Below are positions 1 to 8,387 of a DNA stretch of 64,000 nt, piece by piece. The notes under the pieces are model-generated. The model had not been told where the DNA came from and did no database searches. It saw nothing but the letters and a program-made list of their open reading frames with translations. Both the position numbers and the translations under genes were made by a program. Position 1 is the stretch's first letter. The number at the start of each line of letters is the position of its first letter. The stretch is taken from the NCBI GenBank assembly GCA_009775125.1, contig VSPD01000006.1:1-64000 (forward strand), given 5' to 3'. Source of the DNA: Muribaculaceae bacterium. GTDB taxonomy: Bacteria > Bacteroidota > Bacteroidia > Bacteroidales > Muribaculaceae.

Positions 1-23
1 CTTATAATTTTTTTAATCGGAAT

Positions 24-56
24 AAAAAAATGCTAAAATCGCTTGGATTTTAGCAT
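24..56 (-). terminator. intrinsic terminator
   Basis: A perfect 11-bp stem (30-40 with 46-56) has a 5-nt loop. On the minus strand it is followed by seven T residues (30 to 24), a classic Rho-independent layout for leftward transcription. Confidence 0.7.
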
Positions 57-128
57 AGAATACGCTTTTCGTATGTCAGTTGCTTACCCACCCACAACGC
101 CCATGACCGGGCTCTGCGATGCGGTCTG
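24..128 (-). ncRNA. candidate small RNA of about 105 nt
   Basis: A short stretch on the minus strand is bounded by a good Bacteroidota promoter (ATTG, 20 bp, TAATTTTG; 135-166) and a perfect hairpin followed by a T run (24-56). No plausible reading frame lies between them. The RNA can fold internally: GTTG/CAAC stacks on GTCA/TGAC near 79-108, and ATACG/CGTAT forms another small stem just before the terminator. I do not recognise it as tmRNA, RNase P RNA, 6S or SRP RNA: the SRP core motif is absent and the ends do not pair. Function unknown; the call rests on the promoter/terminator architecture only. Confidence 0.45.
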
Positions 129-134
129 CGGTCG

Positions 135-166
135 CAAAATTACAAAAAATATTTCAGTCGTACAAT
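135..166 (-). promoter_or_regulatory. promoter of the candidate small RNA
   Basis: On the minus strand, ATTG (163-166) and TAATTTTG (135-142) are separated by exactly 20 bp. This matches the Bacteroidota primary sigma consensus TTTG-N19-21-TAnnTTTG with one change in the -33 box. Initiation would fall near 128. Confidence 0.5.
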
Positions 167-357
167 AGAATGCTCAGAATCGTGATGCTAAAAATTCACC
201 GAGGGATTACTTTCTCTCGGCGGCTTGGGTTAGTGGTGCATTTTGGGACCTCTGCGCTGTTGAGCTTTGATTTTTGCTGTCTATTGAATTTGCTGAGGGC
301 TTCGTGGTCGGTATGGCGAAGGATTTGAGTAGAGTTGATGGGGTGTGTGGATTTTGG

Positions 358-389
358 TTTGGGGGATTGGGGGATTTTTGCTATTTTTG
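358..389 (+). promoter_or_regulatory. promoter of the DUF3737 gene
   Basis: TTTG at 358-361, a 20-bp spacer and TATTTTTG at 382-389 give a full match to the Bacteroidota promoter consensus. The transcript would carry a leader of roughly 90 nt, unusually rich in TGTATG/TTTGTG steps, before the start codon at 483. Confidence 0.65.
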
Positions 390-482
390 CGGTGGATAAT
401 CTTTGTGAAGGTTATTTGTGTGTATGTATTTGTGTGTATGCATTTGTTTATGTATGTGATTTATGTATGTAAATTGTAGATT

Positions 483-1352
483 ATGGAAACGATTAAGGAT
501 ATGGAATTTGGGGGCGAACGCCCTCTTTATGGCAAGCATGGATTGAGGCTGGAGAATGTGACGATTCACGTGGGTGAGTCGAGCATCAAGGAGGGCTCGG
601 ATATTGTCGCCGAGGATTGCCGGTTTGAGGGGAAGTATGTGTTTTGGGAGGTTACGAATTTCTCGGTGAACCGGTGCTATTTTGCTGAAAGCGCGCGTTC
701 GAGCCTCTGGTATTCGCGCAATTGCCGCATGACGGATTGCAAGGTGGACGCTCCGAAGTTGTTCCGCCGCATGAAGAATATCTATGTGGAGAATACGGAT
801 TTCCCCAACGGGGAGCAGTTTTTCTGGGATTGCAAGGGTATCGAGCTTAAAGGTGTGTCGATAGGGAATTGCGACTATGTGTTTATGCACTGTGAGGATA
901 TCCGCATCGATAATTTCCGCCAGGATGGCAATTATGGTTTTCAGTATGCACGGAATGTGGAGATTCACAATGCGGTGATTAATTCGAAGGATGCTTTCTG
1001 GGAGGCTGAGAATGTGACGGTGTATGACTCGGAGATAAACGGTGAGTATCTGGCCTGGTATGGCAAGAATATCCGGCTGGTGCGCTGCCGGCTTACGGGC
1101 GAGCAGTTGCTGTGCTATGTCGACGGGCTTGTGCTCGAGGATTGCACTTTTGGCGAGGATGCCAATTTGCTGTTTGAGTATTCGACGGTGGAGGGCACGA
1201 TCAAGGGTGATGTGACAAGCATTAAGAATCCCACCTCGGGTCGTATTGTTGTCGACGGCAAGGTGGGCGAGATTATCATTGACGGGAACCGGAAGGCTCC
1301 GGGCGACTGTGTGATTGTCACCAAGGACGGCGCGGACGGCTTGCAGGCTTGA
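483..1352 (+). CDS. DUF3737 family protein (predicted beta-helix)
   Basis: A 289-residue cytoplasmic protein (no signal peptide) made of short repeating strands in which aromatic, Asn and Cys residues recur about every 20 residues, for example the runs around FWEVTNFSVNRCYF and AWYGKNIRLVRCRL. The opening METIKDMEFGGERPLYG and the repeat texture are typical of DUF3737, a family of predicted right-handed parallel beta-helices with no established function. Length agrees with the family. It has its own promoter about 95 bp upstream. Its last 35 bases overlap the end of the convergent WG-repeat gene, so the two ends are antisense to each other. Confidence 0.85.
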   Translation: METIKDMEFGGERPLYGKHGLRLENVTIHVGESSIKEGSDIVAEDCRFEGKYVFWEVTNFSVNRCYFAESARSSLWYSRNCRMTDCKVDAPKLFRRMKNIYVENTDFPNGEQFFWDCKGIELKGVSIGNCDYVFMHCEDIRIDNFRQDGNYGFQYARNVEIHNAVINSKDAFWEAENVTVYDSEINGEYLAWYGKNIRLVRCRLTGEQLLCYVDGLVLEDCTFGEDANLLFEYSTVEGTIKGDVTSIKNPTSGRIVVDGKVGEIIIDGNRKAPGDCVIVTKDGADGLQA

Positions 1353-1863
1353 AGTCGGCGGGGCTGTCGTGGTAGTCGGTGATGCGCCGGCCTGCGGTGC
1401 TCAGCAGGTACCATCCCATCACGTGGTCCTGAACGAGGGCTACTCCGCGGTGGAAGGGGTAGGCGTCTTTGAAGTAGTCGTTGACGAGCCGGCGGCCTGT
1501 GCCGTCGATAAAGGTCCAGCCCATGATTTTGTCTTTGACGAGGGCGTAGCCTTCGTGGAAGTCGTCGACGGCATCGTAGTAGTCGGAAAATCGTCGGCCT
1601 GAGAGGTTGATGAAGCACCAGCCCATGATATGGTCGCGTACGGCTGCGGCTCCTTGGCTGTACGGGCGGATTTGGGCGTAGTAGTCGGAGATGCGGCGGC
1701 CGTCGAGGTCGCTTACGTACCAGCTGTTCATAATCGGGTCTTTTTGGATGATGAGCGACGGCGCATCGTCGAGGTAGTAGTTGCTGCTGTCGTAGGGGTA
1801 GTAGTATTGCGCGTCGGCGGCAATTGCCGCAAGGAGCATTGCAAGGGTGATGAGGTGTTTCAT
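1318..1863 (-). CDS. secreted WG-repeat protein, probably C-terminally truncated
   Basis: A 181-residue protein with an N-terminal signal peptide (MKHLITLAMLLAAIAADA, then QYYYPYD). About four WG-type repeats of some 38 residues follow, each with a core like MGWxFIxxxGRRxxxxY followed by FhxGxAlV. WG repeats form beta-rich, usually surface or periplasmic domains in Bacteroidota, often of unknown role. The last repeat breaks off after PADF, and the final residues (KPASRPRRPW) are low-complexity and encoded antisense to the end of the DUF3737 gene. That suggests the original 3' end was lost by deletion or frameshift. Function unknown. Confidence 0.75.
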   Translation of the reverse strand: MKHLITLAMLLAAIAADAQYYYPYDSSNYYLDDAPSLIIQKDPIMNSWYVSDLDGRRISDYYAQIRPYSQGAAAVRDHIMGWCFINLSGRRFSDYYDAVDDFHEGYALVKDKIMGWTFIDGTGRRLVNDYFKDAYPFHRGVALVQDHVMGWYLLSTAGRRITDYHDSPADFKPASRPRRPW

Positions 1864-1972
1864 GTCGTGATGTTTTTTATATTAGATGGTTTGTGGGAGA
1901 TAAGGTTTAATTTGGGGTAGTCATGTACCGCGAGGCACAGCTTCGCAGTGCGTCTTTGTCGGGCATCATTGA

Positions 1973-2032
1973 CCGGGCATGTCGGCTTGCGCCTCCATAC
2001 CCGGTTATCCAAGGAGTCACGGCTTCGCCGTG
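1973..2032. repeat. REP-like structured repeat, copy 1
   Basis: Two adjacent dyads: CCGGG (1973-1977) pairing with CCCGG (2000-2004) around an inner GGC/GCC stem, then CACGGC-TTC-GCCGTG (2018-2032). The same two-hairpin module occurs at 3974-4033 and 5329-5387. The rest of the 311-bp gap (1864-2174) holds no gene that I can support. Confidence 0.7.
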
Positions 2033-2111
2033 GTTAGTAGCTATTTATGTATAGTGCTTTGCAAAGCGCTTCGCGGTTAGTGTTCCTGCAATAGATTGTG
2101 TTCCTGATTTG

Positions 2112-2148
2112 AAAATGAAACGCCGCGTCGATGGGGTCGGCGCGGCGT
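2112..2148 (-). terminator. terminator after proS
   Basis: An 8-bp GC-rich stem (2120-2127 with 2141-2148), followed on the minus strand by TTTCATTTT, lies 27 bp beyond the proS stop codon. Confidence 0.65.
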
Positions 2149-2174
2149 GTGTATTTTTGTGTGGAGGGGATGAA

Positions 2175-3656
2175 TCAATAGTTGCGGGCGATGATGACGC
2201 GACGGGCGGAGGGGCGGCCAGTGACCATGCATACGCCGGGGGTCTCGTCGCCGTCGAGGGGGATGCAGCGGATGGTGGCTTTGGTGTCTTCTTTGATGCG
2301 TTCTTCTGTTTCGGTGGTGCCGTCCCAGTGGCAGAGGAAGAAGCCGCCGTCGGCTACGCGTTCTTTGAATTCGTCGTAGGAGTCGCATACGTAGGTCATG
2401 TCCTCGCGCATTTTGAGGGCTTTTTTGTAGAGGTTGGCCTGGATGTCTTCGAGGAGTTTTGCGATATGGTCGGCGATGCCTTCGATGGGGAGTGTTTCTT
2501 TTTCGAGGGTGTCGCGGCGCATGAGTTCGACTGTTCCGTTTTCTAGGTCGCGGGCTCCGACGGCGAGGCGTACGGGCACGCCTTTAAGCTCGTAGTCGGC
2601 GAATTTGAATCCGGGGCGTTTGTTGTCGGCGTCGTCGTATTTTACGCTGATGCCGAGGTCGCGGAGTTGCTCGATTACGGGGGCTATTTTGGCGGTGACT
2701 TCGGCGAGCTGGTCGTTGTTTTTGTAGATGGGGATTATTACGACTTGTATGGGTGCGAGGTGGGGAGGGAGGACGAGGCCGTTGTCGTCGGAGTGGGTCA
2801 TGATGAGCGCGCCCATCAGGCGGGTCGACACGCCCCATGAGTTGGCCCACACGAGTTCGGGCTTGTTTTCTTTGTTGGCGAATGTTACGTCGAAGGCGCG
2901 GGCGAAGTTTTGGCCGAGGTTGTGCGATGTGCCGCTTTGGAGGGCCTTGCCGTCTTGCATCATTGCTTCGATAGTGTAGGTGTTGAGCGCGCCGGCGAAG
3001 CGTTCGTTGGCTGTCTTGACGCCTTTAACGACGGGCATTGCCATGTATTCTTCGGCAAAGCGCGCGTAGGTGTCGATCATAAGGCGTGTGCGGGCTTCGT
3101 TTTCTTCGGCTGTGGCGTGTGCGCAGTGGCCTTCTTGCCAGAGGAATTCGGATGTGCGCAGGAACATGCGTGTGCGCATTTCCCAACGCATTACGTTGGC
3201 CCATTGGTTGCAGAGTATGGGGAGGTCGCGCCAGGAGTGTATCCAGTTTTTGTATGTGCCCCAGATGATTGTTTCGGATGTGGGGCGCACGATCAGTTCT
3301 TCTTCAAGGCGGGCTTCGGGGTCGACGATGACGCCTGTGCCGTTGGGGTCGTTTTTAAGACGGTAGTGGGTAACTACGGCACATTCTTTTGCGAAGCCTT
3401 CTACGTGCTCGGCTTCGCGGCAAAGGAATGATTTTGGAATAAGGAGGGGGAAGTAGGCGTTTTGTACGCCGGTTTCTTTAAACATGCGGTCGAGCGTCTG
3501 TTGCATGCGCTCCCATATTGCGTATCCGTAGGGTTTTATCACCATGCAGCCGCGGACAGCGGATTGTTCTGCGAGGTCGGCCTTTACAACGAGTTCATTG
3601 TACCATTGAGAGTAGTTTTCGCTTCTTTTAGTGAGGCCTTTGATTTCGATAGCCAT
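2175..3656 (-). CDS. proS: prolyl-tRNA synthetase
   Basis: Charges tRNA-Pro with proline in the cytoplasm. The 493-residue length and the absence of the bacterial editing insertion indicate the short archaeal/eukaryotic-type ProRS common in Bacteroidota. Class II motifs are visible: motif 2 around [20 protein letters not shown] with the following QEGHCAHAT, the proline-pocket region [10 protein letters not shown], and motif 3 around [19 protein letters not shown]. The C-terminal zinc-binding-like domain ends in ARNY, the usual tyrosine terminus of this type. The gene lies 21 bp downstream of tRNA-Pro(UGG) on the same strand with no intervening terminator, so the synthetase and one of its substrates are probably co-transcribed from the promoter at 3768-3799. 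Confidence 0.97.
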   Translation of the reverse strand: MAIEIKGLTKRSENYSQWYNELVVKADLAEQSAVRGCMVIKPYGYAIWERMQQTLDRMFKETGVQNAYFPLLIPKSFLCREAEHVEGFAKECAVVTHYRLKNDPNGTGVIVDPEARLEEELIVRPTSETIIWGTYKNWIHSWRDLPILCNQWANVMRWEMRTRMFLRTSEFLWQEGHCAHATAEENEARTRLMIDTYARFAEEYMAMPVVKGVKTANERFAGALNTYTIEAMMQDGKALQSGTSHNLGQNFARAFDVTFANKENKPELVWANSWGVSTRLMGALIMTHSDDNGLVLPPHLAPIQVVIIPIYKNNDQLAEVTAKIAPVIEQLRDLGISVKYDDADNKRPGFKFADYELKGVPVRLAVGARDLENGTVELMRRDTLEKETLPIEGIADHIAKLLEDIQANLYKKALKMREDMTYVCDSYDEFKERVADGGFFLCHWDGTTETEERIKEDTKATIRCIPLDGDETPGVCMVTGRPSARRVIIARNY

Positions 3657-3677
3657 AGTCAGGAATGAAGGATTAAG

Positions 3678-3751
3678 TCGGGGTGACAGGATTCGAACCT
3701 GCGACCACCTGGTCCCAAACCAGGTGCGCTACCGGACTGCGCTACGCCCCG
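3678..3751 (-). tRNA. tRNA-Pro (anticodon UGG)
   Basis: 74-nt cloverleaf: acceptor CGGGGCG with CACCCCG (one C-A mismatch at the sixth pair), anticodon stem CCTGG/CCAGG closing the loop TTTGGGA, and a T-arm with GTTCGAATC. The anticodon TGG reads proline codons. CCA is not encoded. It lies directly upstream of proS. Confidence 0.95.
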
Positions 3752-3767
3752 ATGCTAAAAAGCGATG

Positions 3768-3799
3768 CAAAGGTATGATTTTTTTTGTAAATATGCAAA
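3768..3799 (-). promoter_or_regulatory. promoter of tRNA-Pro and proS
   Basis: Minus-strand TTTG (3796-3799), a 20-bp spacer and TACCTTTG (3768-3775) fit the Bacteroidota consensus perfectly. Initiation is expected about 10 nt before the tRNA 5' end. Confidence 0.8.
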
Positions 3800-3920
3800 T
3801 TTTTGGTGTGTTTTATTGTTGGACGTGTTCGGCCGGGTGGTAAAATGGGCTTTGCGGTAGGATGATGGCCGAGAGTCGCGGTTGATTGCGGAGTCAAGAT
3901 GTGTAATATTTGGCATAATA

Positions 3921-4033
3921 GAACGCTCCGGCAGGCTCCGCTCCAATACCGTGATTGATTTTCTTTGGCATGCCCCCGCATGTCGGCTGCGCCTCCATAC
4001 GGGGTTAACATCAAGCGTCACGGCTTCGCCGTG
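3921..4033. repeat. REP-like composite repeat, copy 2
   Basis: Begins with GAACGCTCCGGCAGGCT (from 3921). About 50 bp later come the two-hairpin module CCCCG/CGGGG (3974-4004) and CACGGC-TTC-GCCGTG (4019-4033). The same order and spacing recur at 5277-5387. It fills most of the gap between the tRNA promoter and the lipoprotein gene. Confidence 0.75.
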
Positions 4034-4058
4034 TCGAACTTGTGACTGCCTGGTAATG

Positions 4059-4090
4059 AAAAAAGCGTGCATCCGGCGGGGTGCACGCTT
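4059..4090 (-). terminator. terminator after the lipoprotein gene
   Basis: Perfect 9-bp stem AAGCGTGCA (4063-4071) with TGCACGCTT (4082-4090), followed on the minus strand by TTTTTTCATT. Confidence 0.75.
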
Positions 4091-4112
4091 GTATTGTTGT
4101 TTTCGTAAAAGT

Positions 4113-5090
4113 TTATTTTTCTTCTTTTACTTCGGGGTATTCGGTTTTGACATCTACATCGTAGACTGCTTCTTTGTATTTGCAGTCGAATGTGAGGGAG
4201 AAGCCGCGGTTGATGTCGAGTGTGCCGCGAAGGTCGGTGATGGGGCAATCGTTTTTGGTTGTCTCGGTGTTGCTGCCATCGATGGTGACGGGGTAGAGGG
4301 GTGTGGCGGGGGTGTAAGCGTTCTGGTCGTAAGCAAGGTAGATGGCGCCGTTTTTAACGGTGAAGGGCACGCTCTTGATGCGGACGTTGGATGCGGCTAC
4401 GGTGTTGTTGATGCGAGCGCCGGAGATGTTGATGTTGGCTTTGAGGTTCTGGTTATCTCCTTTTTTGAAGAATGTGTTGAGGTTGGTGTCGACGGTGGTG
4501 CCGTTGGTGGCGTCGAGGGTGATGAGGTAGACGGGTTCGTCATCGTCGGCGGGGGAGTATTTTGTGCCGTCGGGCGATGTCACGTTGGTTTCGCCGGTTA
4601 CGATGGCGAGGGAGCTGACGGATTGTACGGTGTGCTTGTTGTTGATGGTGTAGGTGAGGTCGACTACGGGTGCGTAAACTTGCTGGATGGTGTAGTCGAG
4701 CATTTCCAGGCGGAATTCAGTGAATACGGGCACATTGGCGAAGTTGCCGGCCGAGGGGGTTGCGTCGACCATTTTTACTTCTTTCCATCCGCGGCTGTTG
4801 TATTTCCAGGGCACTTTGTTGAACTGGAGCACGGGGAATGACTGGCTGGGCAGACGGAGGCCTGTGATCTTGATGTTGCAGGTGTTGTCGGAATAGTTGA
4901 ATTCAAGGGTGTAGGACACACCGGTATGAACGGTTGTCACCATTGTGTTTTCGTCGGTGATGAAGTTGAGGAATCCGGGGAGCTCTTGTGTGGTTACGTA
5001 GTCGGCGCTGCTGTTGGTGTCGCAGCTTGCAAAACCGAGCGTGGCGGCTGCCGCAAGGATAAGAGAGGCGAAAAGATTTGTTATTTTCAT
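4113..5090 (-). CDS. putative lipoprotein of unknown function
   Basis: 325 residues with a lipoprotein signal: a positively charged start, a hydrophobic stretch and a lipobox ending LGFASC with Cys23, so the mature protein is probably tethered to a membrane lipid. The mature part is rich in Thr, Asn, Val and Tyr in alternating patterns, suggesting beta-sandwich domains. I recognise no named domain. It stands alone on the minus strand with a terminator just downstream and a possible -7 element 36 bp upstream. Surface or periplasmic exposure is inference; no substrate can be proposed. Confidence 0.8.
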   Translation of the reverse strand: MKITNLFASLILAAAATLGFASCDTNSSADYVTTQELPGFLNFITDENTMVTTVHTGVSYTLEFNYSDNTCNIKITGLRLPSQSFPVLQFNKVPWKYNSRGWKEVKMVDATPSAGNFANVPVFTEFRLEMLDYTIQQVYAPVVDLTYTINNKHTVQSVSSLAIVTGETNVTSPDGTKYSPADDDEPVYLITLDATNGTTVDTNLNTFFKKGDNQNLKANINISGARINNTVAASNVRIKSVPFTVKNGAIYLAYDQNAYTPATPLYPVTIDGSNTETTKNDCPITDLRGTLDINRGFSLTFDCKYKEAVYDVDVKTEYPEVKEEK

Positions 5091-5125
5091 TTGTTTGTTT
5101 TTGATTGGTTACGATAATCGGACGG

Positions 5126-5133
5126 CAAAGATA
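5126..5133 (-). promoter_or_regulatory. probable -7 element for the lipoprotein gene
   Basis: TATCTTTG on the minus strand matches the TAnnTTTG -7 box, 36 bp before the start codon. No convincing -33 TTTG is seen at the expected distance. Confidence 0.4.
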
Positions 5134-5276
5134 ATAATAAAAAGTTGAATAGCTATGCCTCGAAAGGAGTTTTGGAATTATTTAACAGTTGTTTAGATTA
5201 ATGCCTTTTGGGATTAATGCTAATGATTAGTAGAGAATGCTTGTCGAAGGTGTTTCGTGGCCTGTTTGATATAATC

Positions 5277-5387
5277 GAACGCTCCGGCAGGCTACGCTCC
5301 AAATGCGCTATTTGCTATGTTTTGCCGGCCCCGCATTCCGGCTTCGCCTTCATGCGGGGTTAACATAGGCGTCACGGCTTTGCCGTG
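5277..5387. repeat. REP-like composite repeat, copy 3
   Basis: Starts with GAACGCTCCGGCAGGCT (5277), then the CCCCGCAT/ATGCGGGG hairpin (5329-5359) and CACGGC-TTT-GCCGTG (5373-5387). Relative to copy 2 the outer stem changes on both sides (an extra G-C pair replaces a C-A mismatch), a compensatory pattern. The 358-bp gap it sits in (5091-5448) shows no gene. Confidence 0.75.
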
Positions 5388-5448
5388 ATTTTTCCGTATT
5401 GCCTTGATGGTTAGATATTGTATGTATATGTTAAAATATAATCTTTTT

Positions 5449-5805
5449 TTACCAGCGGGTGGTGAAGGCTACGGATGATAGCTGGGCGGGGATGGGCGGG
5501 GCGAGTTTGGCTACGGTGATTTCGCCGGAGGCTATGAGTCCGGGAAATTCGGCGTCGAGGCGCCGGCGGATACGGCCGGCCACGGCTTCGATGAGCGCGT
5601 GGGGATGCGACATTTCTTCGCGGACGAGTTCGACAACGCGGGCATAGTTTATCGTGTCGGCGAGGGCGTCTGTTTCCATGGCCCGGTCGGAGAGCGGCAC
5701 GTCGATGCTGATGTCGATTTGGAATTCGTTGCCGACGCGGCGCTCTTGCTCGGCCACGCCGTGGCGGCCGAGCAGGCGCAGGCCTTTGATTGATATTGTG
5801 CCCAT
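5449..5805 (-). CDS. folB: dihydroneopterin aldolase
   Basis: A 118-residue cytoplasmic enzyme of folate synthesis that splits 7,8-dihydroneopterin to 6-hydroxymethyl-dihydropterin and glycolaldehyde. Family hallmarks: the N-terminal IKGLRLLGRHGVAEQER segment, the HALIEAVAGRI helix carrying pterin-site residues, and the C-terminal KLAPPIP containing the catalytic lysine. Length is normal. It lies 195 bp beyond the start of rnr on the same strand. The spacer contains a GTAGCTCGCTACG dyad (about 5916-5929) but no evident promoter, so co-transcription from upstream cannot be judged. Confidence 0.93.
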   Translation of the reverse strand: MGTISIKGLRLLGRHGVAEQERRVGNEFQIDISIDVPLSDRAMETDALADTINYARVVELVREEMSHPHALIEAVAGRIRRRLDAEFPGLIASGEITVAKLAPPIPAQLSSVAFTTRW

Positions 5806-6000
5806 TGTTAAGTAGATGTTAAAAATTAATTTATATTTACAAGCAGATGTTGTTTCATTTCAACAGCCATATCTTCGGATGCTTTTTGGACGCTTTCCCC
5901 CTCATCGTCAGTCACGTAGCTCGCTACGCTCCTTCCTCTTTGTAAGAAATCGCCTCAAAAACCATCTCGAATATATTGTCTGTTAATTTTCAACATCTAC

Positions 6001-8262
6001 TTATTTGCCTTTTTTGCCGGAGCGGCGGCTGTCGTGCCGGCGTGATTTTGGCTTTTTCGTGCCTTGGCGGCGGAGCGCTTCTTTTGCGCCGATGTTTTCG
6101 CCTTTGTTGTCGGTGCGGGCTGAGCGCGGACGGCCTTCTTCGTCGACGAGAGCGAAGTCGAGTTGCTTTTTGTCGAGGTTGGCGCGTGCTACCTGTACTT
6201 TTACGGGGTCGCCGAGGCGGTAGCGGGTGTTGTGACGCCGGCCTGTGAGGCAGAAGTTTTTCTCGTCGAAGTCGTAGTAGTCGTCGGCAAGGTCGCGCAC
6301 GGGCACGAGTCCTTCGCATTTGTTGTCGTCGAGCTCGACGTAGAGGCCCCATTCGGTGACTCCTGAGATTACTCCGGAGTATATTTCGCCAAGGTGGTCG
6401 TTCATGTACTCTACTTGTTTGTATTTTATCGAGGCGCGTTCGGCATTGGAGGCGAGTTGCTCCATGTCGGATGAGTGCTTGCACTGTTCGGCAAGTTTCT
6501 CGATGTTGACGCTGCGTCCGCCTCCGAGGTAGCGTTCGAGCAGGCGGTGGACCATCATGTCGGGGAAGCGGCGGATGGGCGATGTGAAGTGGGTGTAGTA
6601 GTCGAATGCGAGGCCGTAGTGTCCGATGTTGTCGGTCTGGTACACGGCTTTTGCCATGGAGCGGATGGCGATGGTGGAGAGGAAGTTTTCTTCGCCTTTG
6701 CCTTTTACGTCGGCGAGCATTCGGTTGATCGAGCGGTTTACGTCTTTTGTGGAGCCGGTTGGGCGCACTTTGTAGCCGAAGGTTTTGGCGAGCGAGGAGA
6801 GGTCGGCGAGTTTGCCGGGGTCGGGCATGTCGTGGACGCGATATACGAAGGCTTTGGGCTTTTTGCGGCCTTGCGGACGGCCGATGAATTCGGCCACGGT
6901 GCGGTTGGCCAGGAGCATGAATTCTTCGATGAGTTTGTTGGCATCTTTGGATTCTTTGAAGAATACGCCTATGGGGTGGCCGGTTTCGTCGATGTCGAAC
7001 CGCACTTCTGCGCGGTCGAATTCCACGGAGCCGTTGTCGTAGCGGTCTTTGCGCAGGATTTTGGCGAGGCGGTCGAGGGTGAGGATTTCGTCGGCCAGGT
7101 CGCCTTTTCCGGTTTCGATTACTTCCTGGGCTTCTTCGTAGGCGAAACGGCGAATCGAGCGTGTGACGGTGCGAGCTATCTGCGATTTGAGCACTTTGGC
7201 GTTTTCGTCCATTTCGAAGATGCACGAGAATGTGAGTTTGTCTTCGTCGGGGCGCAGGGAGCATATGCCGTTACAGAGGTGCTCGGGGAGCATGGGCACT
7301 ACGCGGTCGACGAGATATACGGATGTGGCGCGTTTTTCGGCTTCTTTGTCGATGATGGAGCCGGGACGGACGTAGTGGGTCACGTCGGCGATGTGCACGC
7401 CGATTTCGTAGTTGCCGTTGGGCAGGCGGCGTATCGAGAGGGCGTCGTCGAAGTCTTTTGCGTCGCGGGGGTCGATGGTGAAGGTGGGGATTCCGCGCAT
7501 GTCGATGCGGCGGGCTACTTCTTCGTCAGTGATGCCTGCTGTGATTTTGTCGGCGGCTTTCTCTACGGTTTCGGGGTATTTGTATGGCAGGCCGAATTCG
7601 GCGAGGATGCCGTGGATTTCGGCGTCGTTCTCGCCTGTTTTGCCGAGGATGTCGATTACTTCGCCGCGCGGGTTTTTGGCGTCGGCGGGCCAGTCGGTGA
7701 TTTTTACGACGGCTTTGTCGCCGGTTTGGCCGCCTTTGAGTTTGGCTTTCGGGATGAAGATGTCGGTGGCAAGGAATTTGGAGTCGGTGAGGAGGTAGGC
7801 GAAGTGGCGGTCGACTTGCAGGGTGCCGATGAATGTCTGCTCGGTGCTTTCGATAATTTCTACAACTTCGGCTTCCGGTTCGGCGCCTTTGCGGCGCGCG
7901 GCTATGGATACACGTACTTTGTCGCCGTTGAAAGCGTGGAGGGAGTTGCGCTCGGCTACCTGGATTGTCTCGCCGTCTTCGTCGGTGATTACGCTGTTTT
8001 TGCCGTTGGAGCGGCGCACGAAAGTGCCGGTGGCCTCGGTGGTGCGCACGATGGCTTTGTATTTTCCGGGTGATACTTCCACGATGTCGCCGTCGAAGGC
8101 CAGTTCGGCAAGGCAAAGAGCCACCGAGCGCTGCTGGGCGGGGGCTTTAAGGCCGAGTGCGGCTGAAACCTGGTGATAGTTGAAAGTGTTGTTTTGCTGC
8201 TGCTCTGCAAAGTCCGTCACCATTTTTCGCAGTTGACGGCCTGATATGCTCTTTTTTGCCAT
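6001..8262 (-). CDS. rnr: ribonuclease R (RNase II/R family 3'-5' exoribonuclease)
   Basis: 753 residues, the usual size for RNase R. It degrades structured RNA processively from the 3' end. Order seen: N-terminal winged-helix-like segment (about 1-70), cold-shock/OB domains (about 75-210), the RNB catalytic domain from about 250 with the metal-binding motif TIDPRDAKDFDDAL (262-275), an S1 domain near 640-715, and a Lys/Arg-rich tail ending in GKKGK. All catalytic aspartates of the RNB signature appear intact. The gene lies downstream of gyrB on the same strand, separated by a strong hairpin. Confidence 0.96.
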   Translation of the reverse strand: MAKKSISGRQLRKMVTDFAEQQQNNTFNYHQVSAALGLKAPAQQRSVALCLAELAFDGDIVEVSPGKYKAIVRTTEATGTFVRRSNGKNSVITDEDGETIQVAERNSLHAFNGDKVRVSIAARRKGAEPEAEVVEIIESTEQTFIGTLQVDRHFAYLLTDSKFLATDIFIPKAKLKGGQTGDKAVVKITDWPADAKNPRGEVIDILGKTGENDAEIHGILAEFGLPYKYPETVEKAADKITAGITDEEVARRIDMRGIPTFTIDPRDAKDFDDALSIRRLPNGNYEIGVHIADVTHYVRPGSIIDKEAEKRATSVYLVDRVVPMLPEHLCNGICSLRPDEDKLTFSCIFEMDENAKVLKSQIARTVTRSIRRFAYEEAQEVIETGKGDLADEILTLDRLAKILRKDRYDNGSVEFDRAEVRFDIDETGHPIGVFFKESKDANKLIEEFMLLANRTVAEFIGRPQGRKKPKAFVYRVHDMPDPGKLADLSSLAKTFGYKVRPTGSTKDVNRSINRMLADVKGKGEENFLSTIAIRSMAKAVYQTDNIGHYGLAFDYYTHFTSPIRRFPDMMVHRLLERYLGGGRSVNIEKLAEQCKHSSDMEQLASNAERASIKYKQVEYMNDHLGEIYSGVISGVTEWGLYVELDDNKCEGLVPVRDLADDYYDFDEKNFCLTGRRHNTRYRLGDPVKVQVARANLDKKQLDFALVDEEGRPRSARTDNKGENIGAKEALRRQGTKKPKSRRHDSRRSGKKGK

Positions 8263-8342
8263 GATTCTGGTCGGTTGTTTATTGTGATGGGTGATTCCGG
8301 CTCATTGTTGTTGGAATCCGGAGGAGTGAATTGTAAGATGTG

Positions 8343-8374
8343 ATATGTGCCGCCGAGAGAGCGGCGGCACATAT
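8343..8374. terminator. strong hairpin between gyrB and rnr
   Basis: Perfect 12-bp stem ATATGTGCCGCC (8343-8354) with GGCGGCACATAT (8363-8374) and an 8-nt loop, starting 14 bp past the gyrB stop. There is no T run on either side. It may act as a Rho-assisted terminator or 3'-end stabiliser rather than a canonical intrinsic terminator. Confidence 0.55.
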
Positions 8375-8387
8375 ATATAACATTTGA

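Noticed and set aside
119..328. A 69-codon plus-strand frame near the left edge
   Set aside because: No ribosome-binding site, no recognisable features, and it overlaps the promoter of the candidate small RNA.
6475..8073. A 532-codon plus-strand frame across rnr
   Set aside because: Antisense to a clear RNase R gene; composition (V, G, F, A rich) is typical of shadow frames.
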